Positions 22,546 to 33,417 of a stretch of DNA of 37,816 bases are shown here, one piece after another. Numbering within the stretch: the first letter of the stretch is position 1; each line of letters opens with the position of its first letter. The DNA comes from Nemertoderma westbladi (Eukaryota; Xenacoelomorpha; Nemertodermatida; Nemertodermatidae), in contig JAUCBJ010004763.1 in NCBI GenBank assembly GCA_032718475.1, positions 1 to 37,816 of the forward strand, in the 5' to 3' direction. A program made the translations under genes and the position numbers. The notes beneath the pieces were generated by a model. That model worked only from the letters and a program-made list of their open reading frames with translations, was not told the origin of the DNA and searched no databases.

Positions 22546-23342
22546 ATGGAATTAGCAACGTTTCTCTCCAACTTACAAGAGAGTTCAACCCTTTTTGTCC
22601 CCGTTGTTATTGCTGTTGTTGTTCTTCTGGCCGGGTTGGTTTTATTTTTATCTGTTTTGGTGAAGGAAAAATCGTATGAAGACGCCCTCGCTGATCAACA
22701 AAAGAAAATACACAGCGATGCTATCGGCAGCTCTCAGAACAAAAAAGTGAAAGGCGCGAAAACTAAGGCGAATAATAACCGGACTGCTCGCCGCTTGCGT
22801 AAGAAAGAGAAGAACGCCGCAGTGGAAGAATATTTGCTTCCTGATGCAGAAACTGTTGATGCCGAATCAGTGAGTTTTAATGAAGATGTCCTTGTCCACG
22901 AGTTAAAGACGGCCGTCGTTCATCCGAGAGTTAAAGAGGATACCGTTAATGAGGATAAAGTTTTTGTTGATAAATCACCTAAGTTAGTTGAGAATGAGTC
23001 GTGCAACTCAGATATTAAGGATCACGAAGAGGATCGTATTGGTTCGGAATTGTCAACGATTGTCGAGTCGAAATCCTCGTCTCGCAAGAAATCCAAGAAA
23101 CGTAAGATAAAGGCGGAATTGGCTGCCCCTTCTATTGAGGTCCCCGTTGATGGTCCCGTAACGGATGATAATGTTGAAGTTGTTGTTGCAGTTCCCATGG
23201 ATACAACTCCTCCCTCACCCGAACCAGTTGTTCCTCCGTCGCCCGTAGTAACTCCGGATATCCCAGTCCCAGAGGTGACACCGGAGCCAGACGTTCCCAA
23301 GACAACCGAAACCGTTAATAAGCCGTTGAATAAACGAGAGAG
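22546..23342 (+). CDS. RRBP1: RRBP1/kinectin-like ER membrane protein, exon 1
   Basis: The start is the ATG at 22546. A hydrophobic signal-anchor (residues about 16-41, FVPVVIAVVVLLAGLVLFLS) is followed at once by KEKSYEDALADQQKK, close to the RRBP1 signature KETSYEEALANQRKE. Next come a Lys/Arg-rich segment (about 65-90), an acidic stretch, a second basic cluster (SRKKSKKRKIK) and a Pro/Val/Glu-rich stretch (PPSPEPVVPPSPVV). In vertebrates RRBP1 (p180) and its paralogue kinectin anchor in ER membrane by such an N-terminal segment. RRBP1 binds ribosomes and microtubules, kinectin binds kinesin. The exon ends CGAGAGAG|GTAAGT in phase 2. An invertebrate gene may predate the RRBP1/KTN1 split, so the symbol means the family. 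Confidence 0.8.
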
Positions 23343-23622
23343 GTAAGTTTATGAGCAGCTGAATTGTAGAGTTATGCAGCTGGTTTATTTGTTTTTGATC
23401 TCCGGTCTATACTCTGTGTTTACCTGCCGTATATAATTATGTTATATGTGTATTTTTGCAGATAATGAACAAAAAAATATAAATTAAAATGTGTAACTGT
23501 CAATATTTGTTTCTATATTTGTTTACCTAGGCGGCGAGGGGGGGGGGGGGGGGGGTGTATAATATTGGTTATTCGTTGAATCCTTCTTCAGGTCTATATA
23601 TTTATTCTCCGATAATTTTTAG
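23343..23622 (+). other. RRBP1-like intron 1 with a poly-G run
   Basis: A short intron runs from GTAAGT to GATAATTTTTAG. It contains 18 consecutive G at 23538-23555. Confidence 0.8.
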
Positions 23623-23719
23623 GAGGAAATTGGAACAGGAGAGGCTGAGTAATTCTACCGAGTCCAAGAAGATTCGAGGTCGAAACAACAAGGAGGTCTC
23701 CACGTTGACTAACGAACAG
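23623..23719 (+). CDS. RRBP1: RRBP1/kinectin-like, exon 2
   Basis: After AATTTTTAG the exon begins GAGG. Its first G completes the arginine left in phase 2 by exon 1, giving RRKLEQERLSNSTESKK, then IRGRNNKEVSTLTNEQ. It ends CAG|GTAAGT in phase 0. The content is a basic, hydrophilic linker between the membrane-proximal region and the coiled-coil, as in the family. Both splice sites are strong and the frame continues. Confidence 0.85.
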
Positions 23720-23900
23720 GTAAGTGGTAACAATCGGGTTTGTAGCGGAAAGGTAACTGTAACTAAGATATTATTCTACTGGCTGCAATATATTGGCATA
23801 CCATTGGATTATATATATTTGTGAGCCCACAGCCGTTTACATATACCGCGGTGTCCATGGTAGGTAAATATGATTAACAATGACATCAATCTGTATTCAG

Positions 23901-24070
23901 GTTGGCAAATCTCGTTCTCCGTCGTACAGTCAGAATGTTATACCGTTGGTTGAGAGAGCCGCGTGTCTGAGTAACGAGGATCTCGGTAGTTTAGTGGACG
24001 CCCTCGGTGCTATGCTCGGTACCTCTATCGAACAATGTGCGGGGACTTCTTGGTCACAGGCCGGTATTCG
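23901..24070 (+). CDS. RRBP1: RRBP1/kinectin-like, exon 3
   Basis: The exon lies between CTGTATTCAG and TTCG|GTAAGT. It encodes VGKSRSPSYSQNVIPLVERA, CLSNEDLGSLVDALGAML and GTSIEQCAGTSWSQAGI. This resembles the conserved helical block before the coiled-coil in RRBP1/kinectin (LVSTVGSMVFNEGEA...EKAGIIQD). It ends in phase 2 (CG), and exon 4 supplies T to make arginine. The intron before it is only 181 bp. Confidence 0.85.
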
Positions 24071-24437
24071 GTAAGTGCATGTGTCTGACCCACATATAGA
24101 TTACTTTGTGTTGTCAGTGACTGGCTATTTTAGAACTGGAAAATTTTACTTACATGTTGCAGGATAGATCGATATTTAACCGTTTTCAGGAATAATTTTA
24201 TAACGAAAATAACTTGTTGTAATGTCATTTTGATGGGATCTAAACGCTGTGATACTGTATCGGATAGGTTTTAGCCAGTCGAAAACTATTACTTAGCACG
24301 TTAACTGTTTCCCATAACCCAATACTATAGTACGGGAAGGGTACTCCTCTGTGATTCAAAACCAAACCCTCGATCTGGTATTGTTAAATGTATCGCCCTA
24401 CTCCTACACATACTTCACAATTCAATGTTCCGTTTAG

Positions 24438-25101
24438 TTCCAGCAGTCCAACTCTTCGTAAGCAACTTAGTGAATTGGAACGCGGTTTGGAGGAGGAACG
24501 TTTGGCTGGTAGAACTAACGCGATGCAACTGAGTGAGCAGCTCGTCTTAGAGAAGAACCGTTACACTGAGTTAGAACAACAAGCCTCCCATAAGGTTAGC
24601 GAGTTAGAACAACAAGCCTCCCATAAGGTTAGTGAGTTAGAACAACAAGCCTCACATAAGGTTAGTGAGTTAGAACAACAAGCCTCCCATAAGGTTAGTG
24701 AGTTAGAACAACAAGCCTCCCATAAGGTTAGTTATAGTGAGTTAGAACAACAAGCCTCCCATAAGGTTAGTGAGTTAGAACAACAAGCCTCCCATAAGGT
24801 TAGTGAGTTAGAACAACAAGCCTCCCATAAGGTTAGTTATAGTGAGTTAGAACAACAAGTCTCCCATAAGGCTAGTGAGTTAGAACAACAAGCCTCTCAT
24901 AAGGTTAGTGAGTTAGAACATCAAGCCTCTCATAAGGTTAGTGAGTTAGAACAACAAGCCTCCCATAAGGTTAGTGAGTTAGAACAACAAGCCTCCCATA
25001 AGGTTAGTGAGTTAGAACAACAAGCCTCCCATAATGTTAGTGAGTTAGAACAACAAGCCTCCCATAAGGTTAGTGAGTTAGAACAACAAACCTCTCATAA
25101 G
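24438..25101 (+). CDS. RRBP1: RRBP1/kinectin-like, exon 4 with repeated 3' end
   Basis: Following CCGTTTAG, T completes the split arginine, then SSSPTLRKQLSELERGLEEE, RLAGRTNAMQLSEQLVLEKN and RYTELEQQASHK. This is the start of the rod-like coiled-coil. The first possible end is AAG|GTTAGC at 24594 (phase 0, matching exon 5). Fifteen more units of 11 or 13 residues (VSELEQQASHK, or VSYSELEQQASHK) follow in frame. Most end AAG|GTTAGT, itself a donor in the same phase; the exceptions are unit 9 (GCTAGT) and unit 14 (AAT before the GT). The last open donor is at 25101; the next unit has a 4-bp insertion and stops at 25108. The coordinates give the longest open form; any in-frame donor from 24594 on would splice correctly. 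An 11-residue period suits a hendecad coiled-coil. Which donor is used cannot be seen from DNA. Confidence 0.75.
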
Positions 25102-28100
25102 GTTAGTTAGTGAGTTAGAACAACAAGCCTGTCATAAGGTTGGTGAGTTAGAACAACAAGCCTCCCATAAGGTTATTGAGTTAGAACAACAAGCTTCCCA
25201 TAAGGTTAGTGAGTTAGAACAACAAACCTCTCACTCATAAGGTTAGTTAGTGAGTTAGAACAACAAGCCTGTCATAAGGTTGGTGAGTTAGAACAACAAG
25301 CCTCCCCTAAGGTTAGTTAGTGAGTTAGAACAACAAGCCACTCATAAGGTTAGTGAGTTATAACAACAAGCCTCCCATAATGTTAGTGAGTTAGAACAAC
25401 AAGCTTCCCATAAGGTTAGTGAGTTAGAACAACAAACCTCTCACTCATAAGGTTAGTTAGTGAGTTAGAACAACAAGCCTGTCATAAGGTTGGTGAGTTA
25501 GAACAACAAGCCTCCCCTAAGGTTAGTTAGTGAGTTAGAACAACAAGCCACTCATAAGGTTAGTGAGTTATAACAACAAGCCTCCCATAATGTTAGTGAG
25601 TTAGAACAACAAGCTTCCCATAAGGTTAGTGAGTTAGAACAACAAACCTCTCACTCATAAGGTTAGTTAGTGAGTTAGAACAACAAGCCTGTCATAAGGT
25701 TGGTGAGTTAGAACAACAAGCCTCCCCTAAGGTTAGTTAGTGAGTTAGAACAACAAGCCTCTCATAAGGTTAGTGAGTTAGAACAACAAGCCTCCCATAA
25801 GGTTAGTTAGTGAGTTAGAACAACAGGCCTCCCATAAGGTTAGTGAGTTAGAACAACAAACCTCCCATAAAGTTAGTGAGTTAGAACAACAAGCCTCCCA
25901 TAAGGTTAGTTAGTGAGTTAGAACAACAAGCCTCCCATAAGGTTAGTTAGTGAGTTAGAACAACAGGCCTCCCATAAGGTTAGTGAGTTAGAACATCAAC
26001 CCTCCCATAAAGTTAGTGAGTTAGAACAACAAGCCTCCCATAAGGTTAGTTAGTGAGTTAGAACAACAAGCCTCCCATAAGGTTAGTGAGTTAGAACAAC
26101 AAGCCTCTCATAAGGTTAGTGAGTTAGAACAACAAGCCTCCCATAAGGTTAGTGAGTTAGAACAACAAGCCTCCCATAAGGTTAGTGAGTTAGAACAACA
26201 AGCCTCCCCTAAGGTTAGTTAGTGAGTTAGAACAACAAGCCACTCATAAGGTTAGTGAGTTATAACAACAAGCCTCCCATAATGTTAGTGAGTTAGAACA
26301 ACAAGCCTCCCATAAGGTTATTGAGTTAGAACAACAAGCCTCCCCTAAGGTTAGTTAGTGAGTTAGAACAACAAACCTCCCATAAAGTTAGTGAGTTAGA
26401 ACAACAAGCCCCCCATAAGGTTAGTTAGTGAGTTAGAACAACAAGCCTCTCATAAGGTTAGTGAGTTAGAACAACAAGCCTCCCATAAGGTTAGTGAGTT
26501 AGAACAACAAGCCTCCCATAAGGTTAGTTAGTGAGTTAGAACAACAAGCCTCTCATAAGGTTAGTGAGTTAGAACAACAAGACTCCCATAAGGTTAGTGA
26601 GTTAGAACAACAAGCCTCCCATAAGGTTAGTTAGTGAGTTAGAACAACAAGCCTCCCATAAGGTTAGTTAGTGAGTTAGAACAACAAGCCTCTCATAAGG
26701 TTAGTGAGTTAGAACAACAAGCCTCCCATAAGGTTAGTTAGTGAGTTAGAACAACAAGCCTCCCATAAGGTTAGTTAGTGAGTTAGAACAACAAGCCTCT
26801 CATAAGGTTAGTGAGTTAGAACAACAAGCCTCCCATAAGGTTAGTGAGTTAGAACAACAAGCCTCCCATAAGGTTAGTGAGTTAGAACAACAAGCCTCTC
26901 ATAAGGTTAGTGAGTGAGTTAGAACAACAAGCCTCTCATAAGGTTAGTGAGTTAGAACAACAAGCCTCCCATAAGGTTATTGAGTTAGAACAACAAGCCT
27001 CTCATAAGGTTAGTGAGTTAGAACAACAAGCCTCTCATAAGGTTTGTGAGTTAGAACAACCAACCTCCCATAAAGGTAGTGAGTTAGAACAACAAGCCTC
27101 TCATAAGGTTATTGAGTTAGAACAACAAGCCTCTCATAAGGTTAGTGAGTTAGAACAACAAGCTTCCCATAAGGTTAGTGAGTTAGAACAACAAACCTCT
27201 CATAAGGTTAGTGAGTTAGAACAACAAACCTCCCATAAGGTTAGTGAGTTAGAACAACCAACCTCCCATTAGGTTAGTGAGTGAGTTAGAACAACAAGCC
27301 TCCCATAAAGGTAGTGAGTTAGAACAACAAGCCTCTCATAAGGTTATTGAGTTAGAACAACAAACCTCTCATAAGGTTAGTGAGTTAGAACAACAAACCT
27401 CTCATAAAGGTAGTGAGTTAGAACAACAAGACTCCCATAAGGTTAGTGAGTTAGAACAACAAGCCTCTTATAAGGTTAGTGAGTTAGAACAACAAGACTC
27501 CCATAAGGTTAGTGAGTTAGAACAACAAGCCTCCCATAAGGTTAGTGAGTTAGAACAACAAACCTCTTATAAGGTTAGTGAGTTAGAACAACAAGACTCC
27601 CATAAGGTTAGTGAGTTAGAACAACAAGCCTCCCATAAGGTTAGTGAGTTAGAACAACAAGACTCCCATAAGGTTAGTGAGTTAGAACAACAAACCTCTT
27701 ATAAGGTTAGTGAGTTAGAACAACAAGACTCCCATAAGGTTAGTGAGTTAGAACAACAAGACTCCCATAAGGTTAGTGAGTTAGAACAACAAGCCTCCCA
27801 TAAGGTTAGTGAGTTAGAACAACAAGCCTCTCATAAGGTTAGTGAGTTAGAACAACAAGCCTCTCATAAGGTTATTGAGTTAGAACAACAAACCTCTCAT
27901 AAGGTTAGTGAGTTAGAACAACAAGACTCCCATAAGGTTAGTGAGTTAGAACAACAAGCCTCCCATAAGGTTAGTGAGTTAGAACAACAAGACTCCCATA
28001 AGGTTAGTGAGTTAGAACAACAAACCTCTTATAAGGTTAGTGAGTTAGAACAACAAGACTCCCATAAGGTTAGTGAGTTAGAACAACAAGACTCCCATAA

Positions 28101-30903
28101 GGTTAGTGAGTTAGAACAACAAGCCTCCCATAAGGTTAGTGAGTTAGAACAACAAGCCTCTCATAAGGTTAGTGAGTTAGAACAACAAGCCTCTCATAAG
28201 GTTATTGAGTTAGAACAACAAACCTCTCATAAGGTTAGTGAGTTAGAACAACAAACCTCTCATAAAGGTAGTGAGTTAGAACAACAAGACTCCCATAAGG
28301 TTAGTGAGTTAGAACAACAAGCCTCCCATAAAGTTAGTGAGTTAGAATAACAAGCCTCCCATAAGGTTAGTGAGTTAGAACAACAAGCCTCTCATAAGGT
28401 TAGTGAGTTAGAACAACAAGCCTCTCATAAGGTTAGTGAGTTAGAACAACAAGCCTCCCATAAGGTTAGTGAGTTAGAACAACAAGCCTCCCATAAGGTT
28501 AGTGAGTTAGAACAACAAGCCTCCCCTAAGGTTAGTTAGTGAGTTAGAACAACAAGCCTCTCATAAGGTTAGTGAGTTAGAACAACAAGCCTCCCATAAG
28601 GTTAGTTAGTGAGTTAGAACAACAGGCCTCCCATAAGGTTAGTGAGTTAGAACAACAAACCTCCCATAAAGTCAGTGAGTTAGAACAACAAGCCTCCCAT
28701 AAGGTTAGTTAGTGAGTTAGAACAACAAGCCTCTCATAATGTTAGTGAGTTAGAACAACAAGCCTCTCATAAGGTTAGTGAGTTAGAACAACAAGCCTCC
28801 CATAAGGTTAGTGAGTTAGAACAGCAAGCCTCCCATAAGGTTAGTGAGTTAGAACAACAAGCCTCCCCTAAGGTTAGTTAGTGAGTTAGAACAACAAGCC
28901 TCTCATAAGGTTAGTGAGTTAGAACAACAAGCCTCCCATAAGGTTAGTTAGTGAGTTAGAACAACAAGCCTCCCATAAAGTTATTGAGTTAGAACAACAA
29001 GACTCTCATAAGGTTAGTTAGTGAGTTAGAACAACAAGCCTCCCATAAGGTTAGTTAGTGAGTTAGAACAACACGCCTCCCATAAGGTTAGTGAGTTAGA
29101 ACAACAAGCCTCTCATAAGGTTAGTGAGTTAGAACAACAAGCCTCCCATAAGGTTAGTGAGTTAGAACAACAAGCCTCTCATAAGGTTAGTGAGTTAGAA
29201 CAACAAGCCTCCCATATGGTTAGTGAGTTAGAACAACAAGCCTCTCATAATGTTAGTGAGTTAGAACAACAAGCCTCTCATAAGGTTAGTGAGTTAGAAC
29301 AACAAGCCTCTCATAAGGTTAGTGAGTTAGAACAACAAGCCTCTCATAAGGTTTGTGAGTTAGAACAACCAACCTCCCATAAAGGTAGTGAGTTAGAACA
29401 ACAAGCCTCTCATAAGGTTATTGAGTTAGAACAACAAGCCTCTCATAAGGTTAGTGAGTTAGAACAACAAGCCTCTCATAAGGTTTGTGAGTTAGAACAA
29501 CAAACCTCTCATAAGGTTAGTGAGTTAGAACAACCAACCTCCCATAAAGGTAGTGAGTTAGAACAACAAGCCTCTCATAAGGTTATTGAGTTAGAACAAC
29601 AAGCCTCTCATAAGGTTAGTGAGTTAGAACAACAAGCCTCTCATAAGGTTAGTGAGTTAGAACAACAAGCCTCCCATAAGGTTAGTGAGTTAGAACAACA
29701 AGCCTCTCATAAGGTTAGTGAGTTAGAACAACAAGCCTCCCATAAGGTTAGTGAGTTAGAACAACAAGCCTTTCATAATGTTAGTGAGTTAGAACAACAA
29801 GCCTCTCATAAGGTTAGTGAGTTAGAACAACAAGCCTCTCATAAGGTTAGTGAGTTAGAACAACAAGCCTCTCATAAGGTTATTGAGTTAGAACGACAAG
29901 CCTCTCATAAGGTTAGTGAGTTAGAACAACAAGCCTCCCATAAGGTTAGTGAGTTAGAACAACAAACCTCTCATAAGGTTAGTGAGTTAGAACAACCAAC
30001 CTCCCATAAGGTTAGTGAGTGAGTTAGAACAACAGGCCTCCCATAAGGTTAGTGAGTTAGAACAACAAACCTCTCATAAGGTTAGTGAGTTAGAACAACC
30101 AACCTCCCATAAGGTTAGTGAGTGAGTTAGAACAACAAGCCTCCCATAAAGGTAGTGAGTTAGAACAACAAGCCTCTCATAAGGTTATTGAGTTAGAACA
30201 ACAAGCCTCTCATAAGGTTAGTGAGTTAGAACAACAAGCCTCCCATAAAGTTAGTGAGTTAGAACAACAAGCCTCTCATAAGGTTAGTGAGTTAGAACAA
30301 CAAGCCTCTCATAAGGTTAGTGAGTTAGAACAACAAGCCTCCCATAAGGTTAGTGAGTTAGAACAACAAGCCTCTCATAAGGTTAGTTATAGTGAGTTAG
30401 AACAACAAGCCTCCCATAAGGTTAGTGAGTTAGAACAACAAGCCTCTCATAAGGTTATTGAGTTAGAACAACAAGCCTCTCATAAGGTTAGTGAGTTAGA
30501 ACAACAAGCCTCCCATAAAGTTAGTGAGTTAGAACAACAAGCCTCTCATAAGGTTAGTGAGTTAGAACAACAAGCCTCTCATAAGGTTAGTGAGTTAGAA
30601 CAACAAGCCTCCCATAAGGTTAGTGAGTTAGAACAACAAGCCTCTCATAAGGTTAGTTATAGTGAGTTAGAACAACAAGCCTCTCATAAGGTTAGTGAGT
30701 TAGAACATCAACCCTCCCATAAGGTTAGTGAGTTAGAACAACAAGCCTCTCATAAGGTTAGTGAGTTAGAACAACAAGCCTCCCATAAGGTTAGTGAGTT
30801 AGAACAACAAGCCTCTCATAAGGTTAGTTAGTGAGTTAAGAACAACAAGCCTCTCATAAGGTTAGTGAGTGAGAGTGAATTAGAACAACAAGCCTTCCCA
30901 TAT
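24568..30903 (+). repeat. 33-bp tandem array derived from exon end plus 5' splice site
   Basis: About 185-190 units are present. The basic unit is GAGTTAGAACAACAAGCCTC, then CCATAAG and GTTAGT, that is 27 bp of exon 4 plus 6 bp that read as a splice donor. Length variants are a 37-bp form with GTTAGTTAGTGAG or GTTAGTGAGTGAG (4-bp insertion, frame shift, first form with TAG/TGA stops) and a 39-bp form with GTTAGTTATAGTGAG (in frame). Higher-order repeats of 210 bp (25231, 25441, 25651), 330 bp (27661, 27991) and 270 bp (30381, 30651) are visible. Long open frames survive inside (26910-27272, 27277-28350, 29216-30022, 30118-30831) but are separated by stops. Past 25101 the array is best read as intron. 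Confidence 0.95.
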
Positions 30904-33244
30904 CTGTAATATTGGTCATGGTTCCACCCGATGTACTGGGTTGAGCTGAGCGACTTTCTTTGAATGATCAGTTTACACATGGCAGTACTAGTACATTGTA
31001 CTGACGTATTCCCTGCACTGTTGTAACAGAAAGGGGCACTCTTGCCGACATTGCGGGGGTGTGTGTAGGTAGCTAATGTTCATTCCATAGTATCGCCGCT
31101 TTATCCGCCACAGGAAGGCCGCACTGGCTATTAATGTCTTAAATGCCATATGAGCCCCTTTGCTCCTTTCATGAATAGAGGGCTTTTAAATGCTGTATGA
31201 CGGGAATATAAGAATTTGCCTCAATACGGATTTCTTGTTCAAAATAGATTCGTACAAATTTTGAACGAAAGAATTTCCTCTGGGCGCAAAGTAATTCATT
31301 AACCAAAGGGATTGCAAGGGAAGTAAATCTTTAATAAATACCTCGGGGAGATTATGACGTGTGTTTGTGTGAGTGGTAGAGAACGCGTTGAGTGTAAAAG
31401 GAACCGGATATTGTCAAATATATATGGGATTGGGAACTCATTAGGTAAAACCGCGGTGCAGACATTCAGATTGAGACTGTGGGTGGACCTCCAGACAGCA
31501 GACCACCATACTAGACAGAAAGAACATACGTCATTGTGAAGTGAACTCCCAGGGTGTCGTCCTATGTAACTAATTTATTAAACTTATCATTCCAGAGCAT
31601 AATCAGGTTTGAAAAGTAAAGTAACCTGTGTTGTTTTTCCGTTGTCATTCCGTTTTCCGGTTGAAATGAACCACCGCTGCTATCTAGCCCTTTCCCTTTA
31701 TTGCTGTAATATTAAGCTGAACCTTTTCAACTTACATCCAACAGTATAATGTATTGTTGCCTGTGCTATGTTAGTGAGTGATAACGTTGCGTCAGTCTGT
31801 ACATTGCTAGCCTCACTGGCGCAGATGCAATGTACTTTCAAACATTGATTAGTATTATCAGTAATGTGCTGGTGATTTTTTGATGGTTTACACTCATTAC
31901 CTTACTGGCATTCATTTACTTTGTGACATCATTTCATCATCAATCACCATCATTATCTAGGTTGGATGGGTACGTACACTTCTAATCCCCTTTGGAAGTG
32001 TGAATTTCCCTGCGTCTTGAGTTCATGTAGCAAAATTATGTATCTTTTATTATCAAAGTGGAATATTTCCAAGGGAACGCCCTCTCCCCCTATGGATATT
32101 TATTATCAGTTTAATCAATGCTACGGTAAATCGTCATCCATTGATAACTATAGAAATTATTTCAGACTTCGTTCTTTGTATGTCGAACGACTGGAATGAG
32201 AGTGAATGGACAACAAGACATACTTGTTGCACGTTTATGGTATATGTGTGTCATGCCCTTGTGATATTCTCTGCTTTACTTTATTTTTTATTGAGACGAA
32301 ACGAAATACAGCAGCAGTCGGGATGCTGACGACAATGCACTAGAGACGGGCCTAAAGGAACAGACTTTTTACTAGAGACGGCGTCAATATGCCGTTAAGC
32401 AAGTCGTAATCGGGATGCTGACGACAATAAATAAACCGAACATAATGTTTGATTACAATATAATTCGCTAAAGGCAACAGCTTGATTGTATACTGGCAGT
32501 ATGTGGGAAAGCGGGTAATATTGATGGAGGTCAGTCCTGTGGGAGATTATGATAGTATAGCAGCTGGCTCACTCATTCTCTTACAGCCCCATCATGCTCC
32601 ACCGTGCTTTAGACTTTGCTTCCCCCATAATGTTTATCGATCTATGCGTAATGGCCGTTGGTTTGTGCTCGGTTATCGTCATACTATTACTCTTGATGCA
32701 TATTGGTTCAATTATTGTGTTTGAATGCATGAATGGGGACGCAGGAGGGGAAATATTTATTACAATATAGCAGGCGAGACCCATTTGCTGCACCCTGTAT
32801 GTCACTTAATAATTATTATTGACCTTATTTTTATTCACATTATAATGTACAGTGCATGTGACGTCATCAATGAGTCTGCCAAGAATAGTGTGAATAACAA
32901 ACAAATAAATTGCCTATGACATGAATTCGCATAATTGCTATTATTTATAAAATGGGTGGGTCCAACAAACAGCCTTTCATCAGCTCACCAATAGGGAACT
33001 AAACTACATAAATGGAGCAGAGGAGATACTACTAGTAGAGTCGCCCTTCTTAATAAAATATTTATTCGTACGACATGATTTTGATTGATTATTAAATTAC
33101 TTGCCTTCCTCACAGTTCTTTATTGATATGGGAATAAGGAAGTCAGCAATATTTCAAATATTGTGCCCAACATTGAACTTGATGATCCTGTTTGATATAT
33201 TATATTTCAATGTTTCTGTAATAAATGAATACTTGTTTCTTTAG
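30904..33244 (+). other. Remainder of RRBP1-like intron 4
   Basis: Unique AT-rich intron sequence follows the array, ending in the acceptor CTTGTTTCTTTAG. No exon was recognised. The phrase GGGATGCTGACGACAAT occurs twice (about 32320 and 32412), and CTAGAGACGG also recurs there, a small direct duplication. Open frames of 60-80 codons in this stretch have no visible family features. Confidence 0.7.
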
Positions 33245-33417
33245 CTTTCCCAACAATCTCATGAGAACCAGGCGCTCTACCTGCGCATACAGCATTCCCA
33301 GGAACAGCATCAACAGGAAATCTCGCAGTTCCAAGAAAAGGAGATCACCAACGCCGAGTCAATGAAACATCTGGCTGACGAGAACATGAGGTTATCTGAA
33401 GAGTTTACGAAACTACG
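33245..33417 (+). CDS. RRBP1: RRBP1/kinectin-like, exon 5
   Basis: After CTTGTTTCTTTAG the exon reads LSQQSHENQALYLRIQHSQE, QHQQEISQFQEKEITNAESM and KHLADENMRLSEEFTKL, ending CTACG|GTAAGT in phase 2. It starts in phase 0, matching every AAG|GTTAGT donor of exon 4. Heptad-like hydrophobic spacing and the ADENMRLSEE segment parallel the QEN-x-ILRDA block of kinectin/RRBP1 coiled-coils. Downstream copies of its last 39 bp form a tandem array; read-through past this donor meets TAA at once (CGG TAA), so this donor should be the productive one. No further exon was recognised to the right, so the gene continues outside the window. Confidence 0.85.

Noticed and set aside
23022-23300. Minus-strand Thr/Ser/Gly-rich ORF opposite RRBP1-like exon 1
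   Set aside because: Mirror of the Pro/Val-rich coding strand; low-complexity shadow.
26910-30831. Separate genes for the long ELEQQASHK frames inside the array
   Set aside because: No start context, promoter or unique sequence. They are repeat copies downstream of in-frame stops, best read as intron unless transcripts show otherwise.
24568-30903. CRISPR-like regular repeats
   Set aside because: Units are contiguous with no unique spacers, lie in an intron-containing animal gene, and descend from the exon 4 end. It is a minisatellite.
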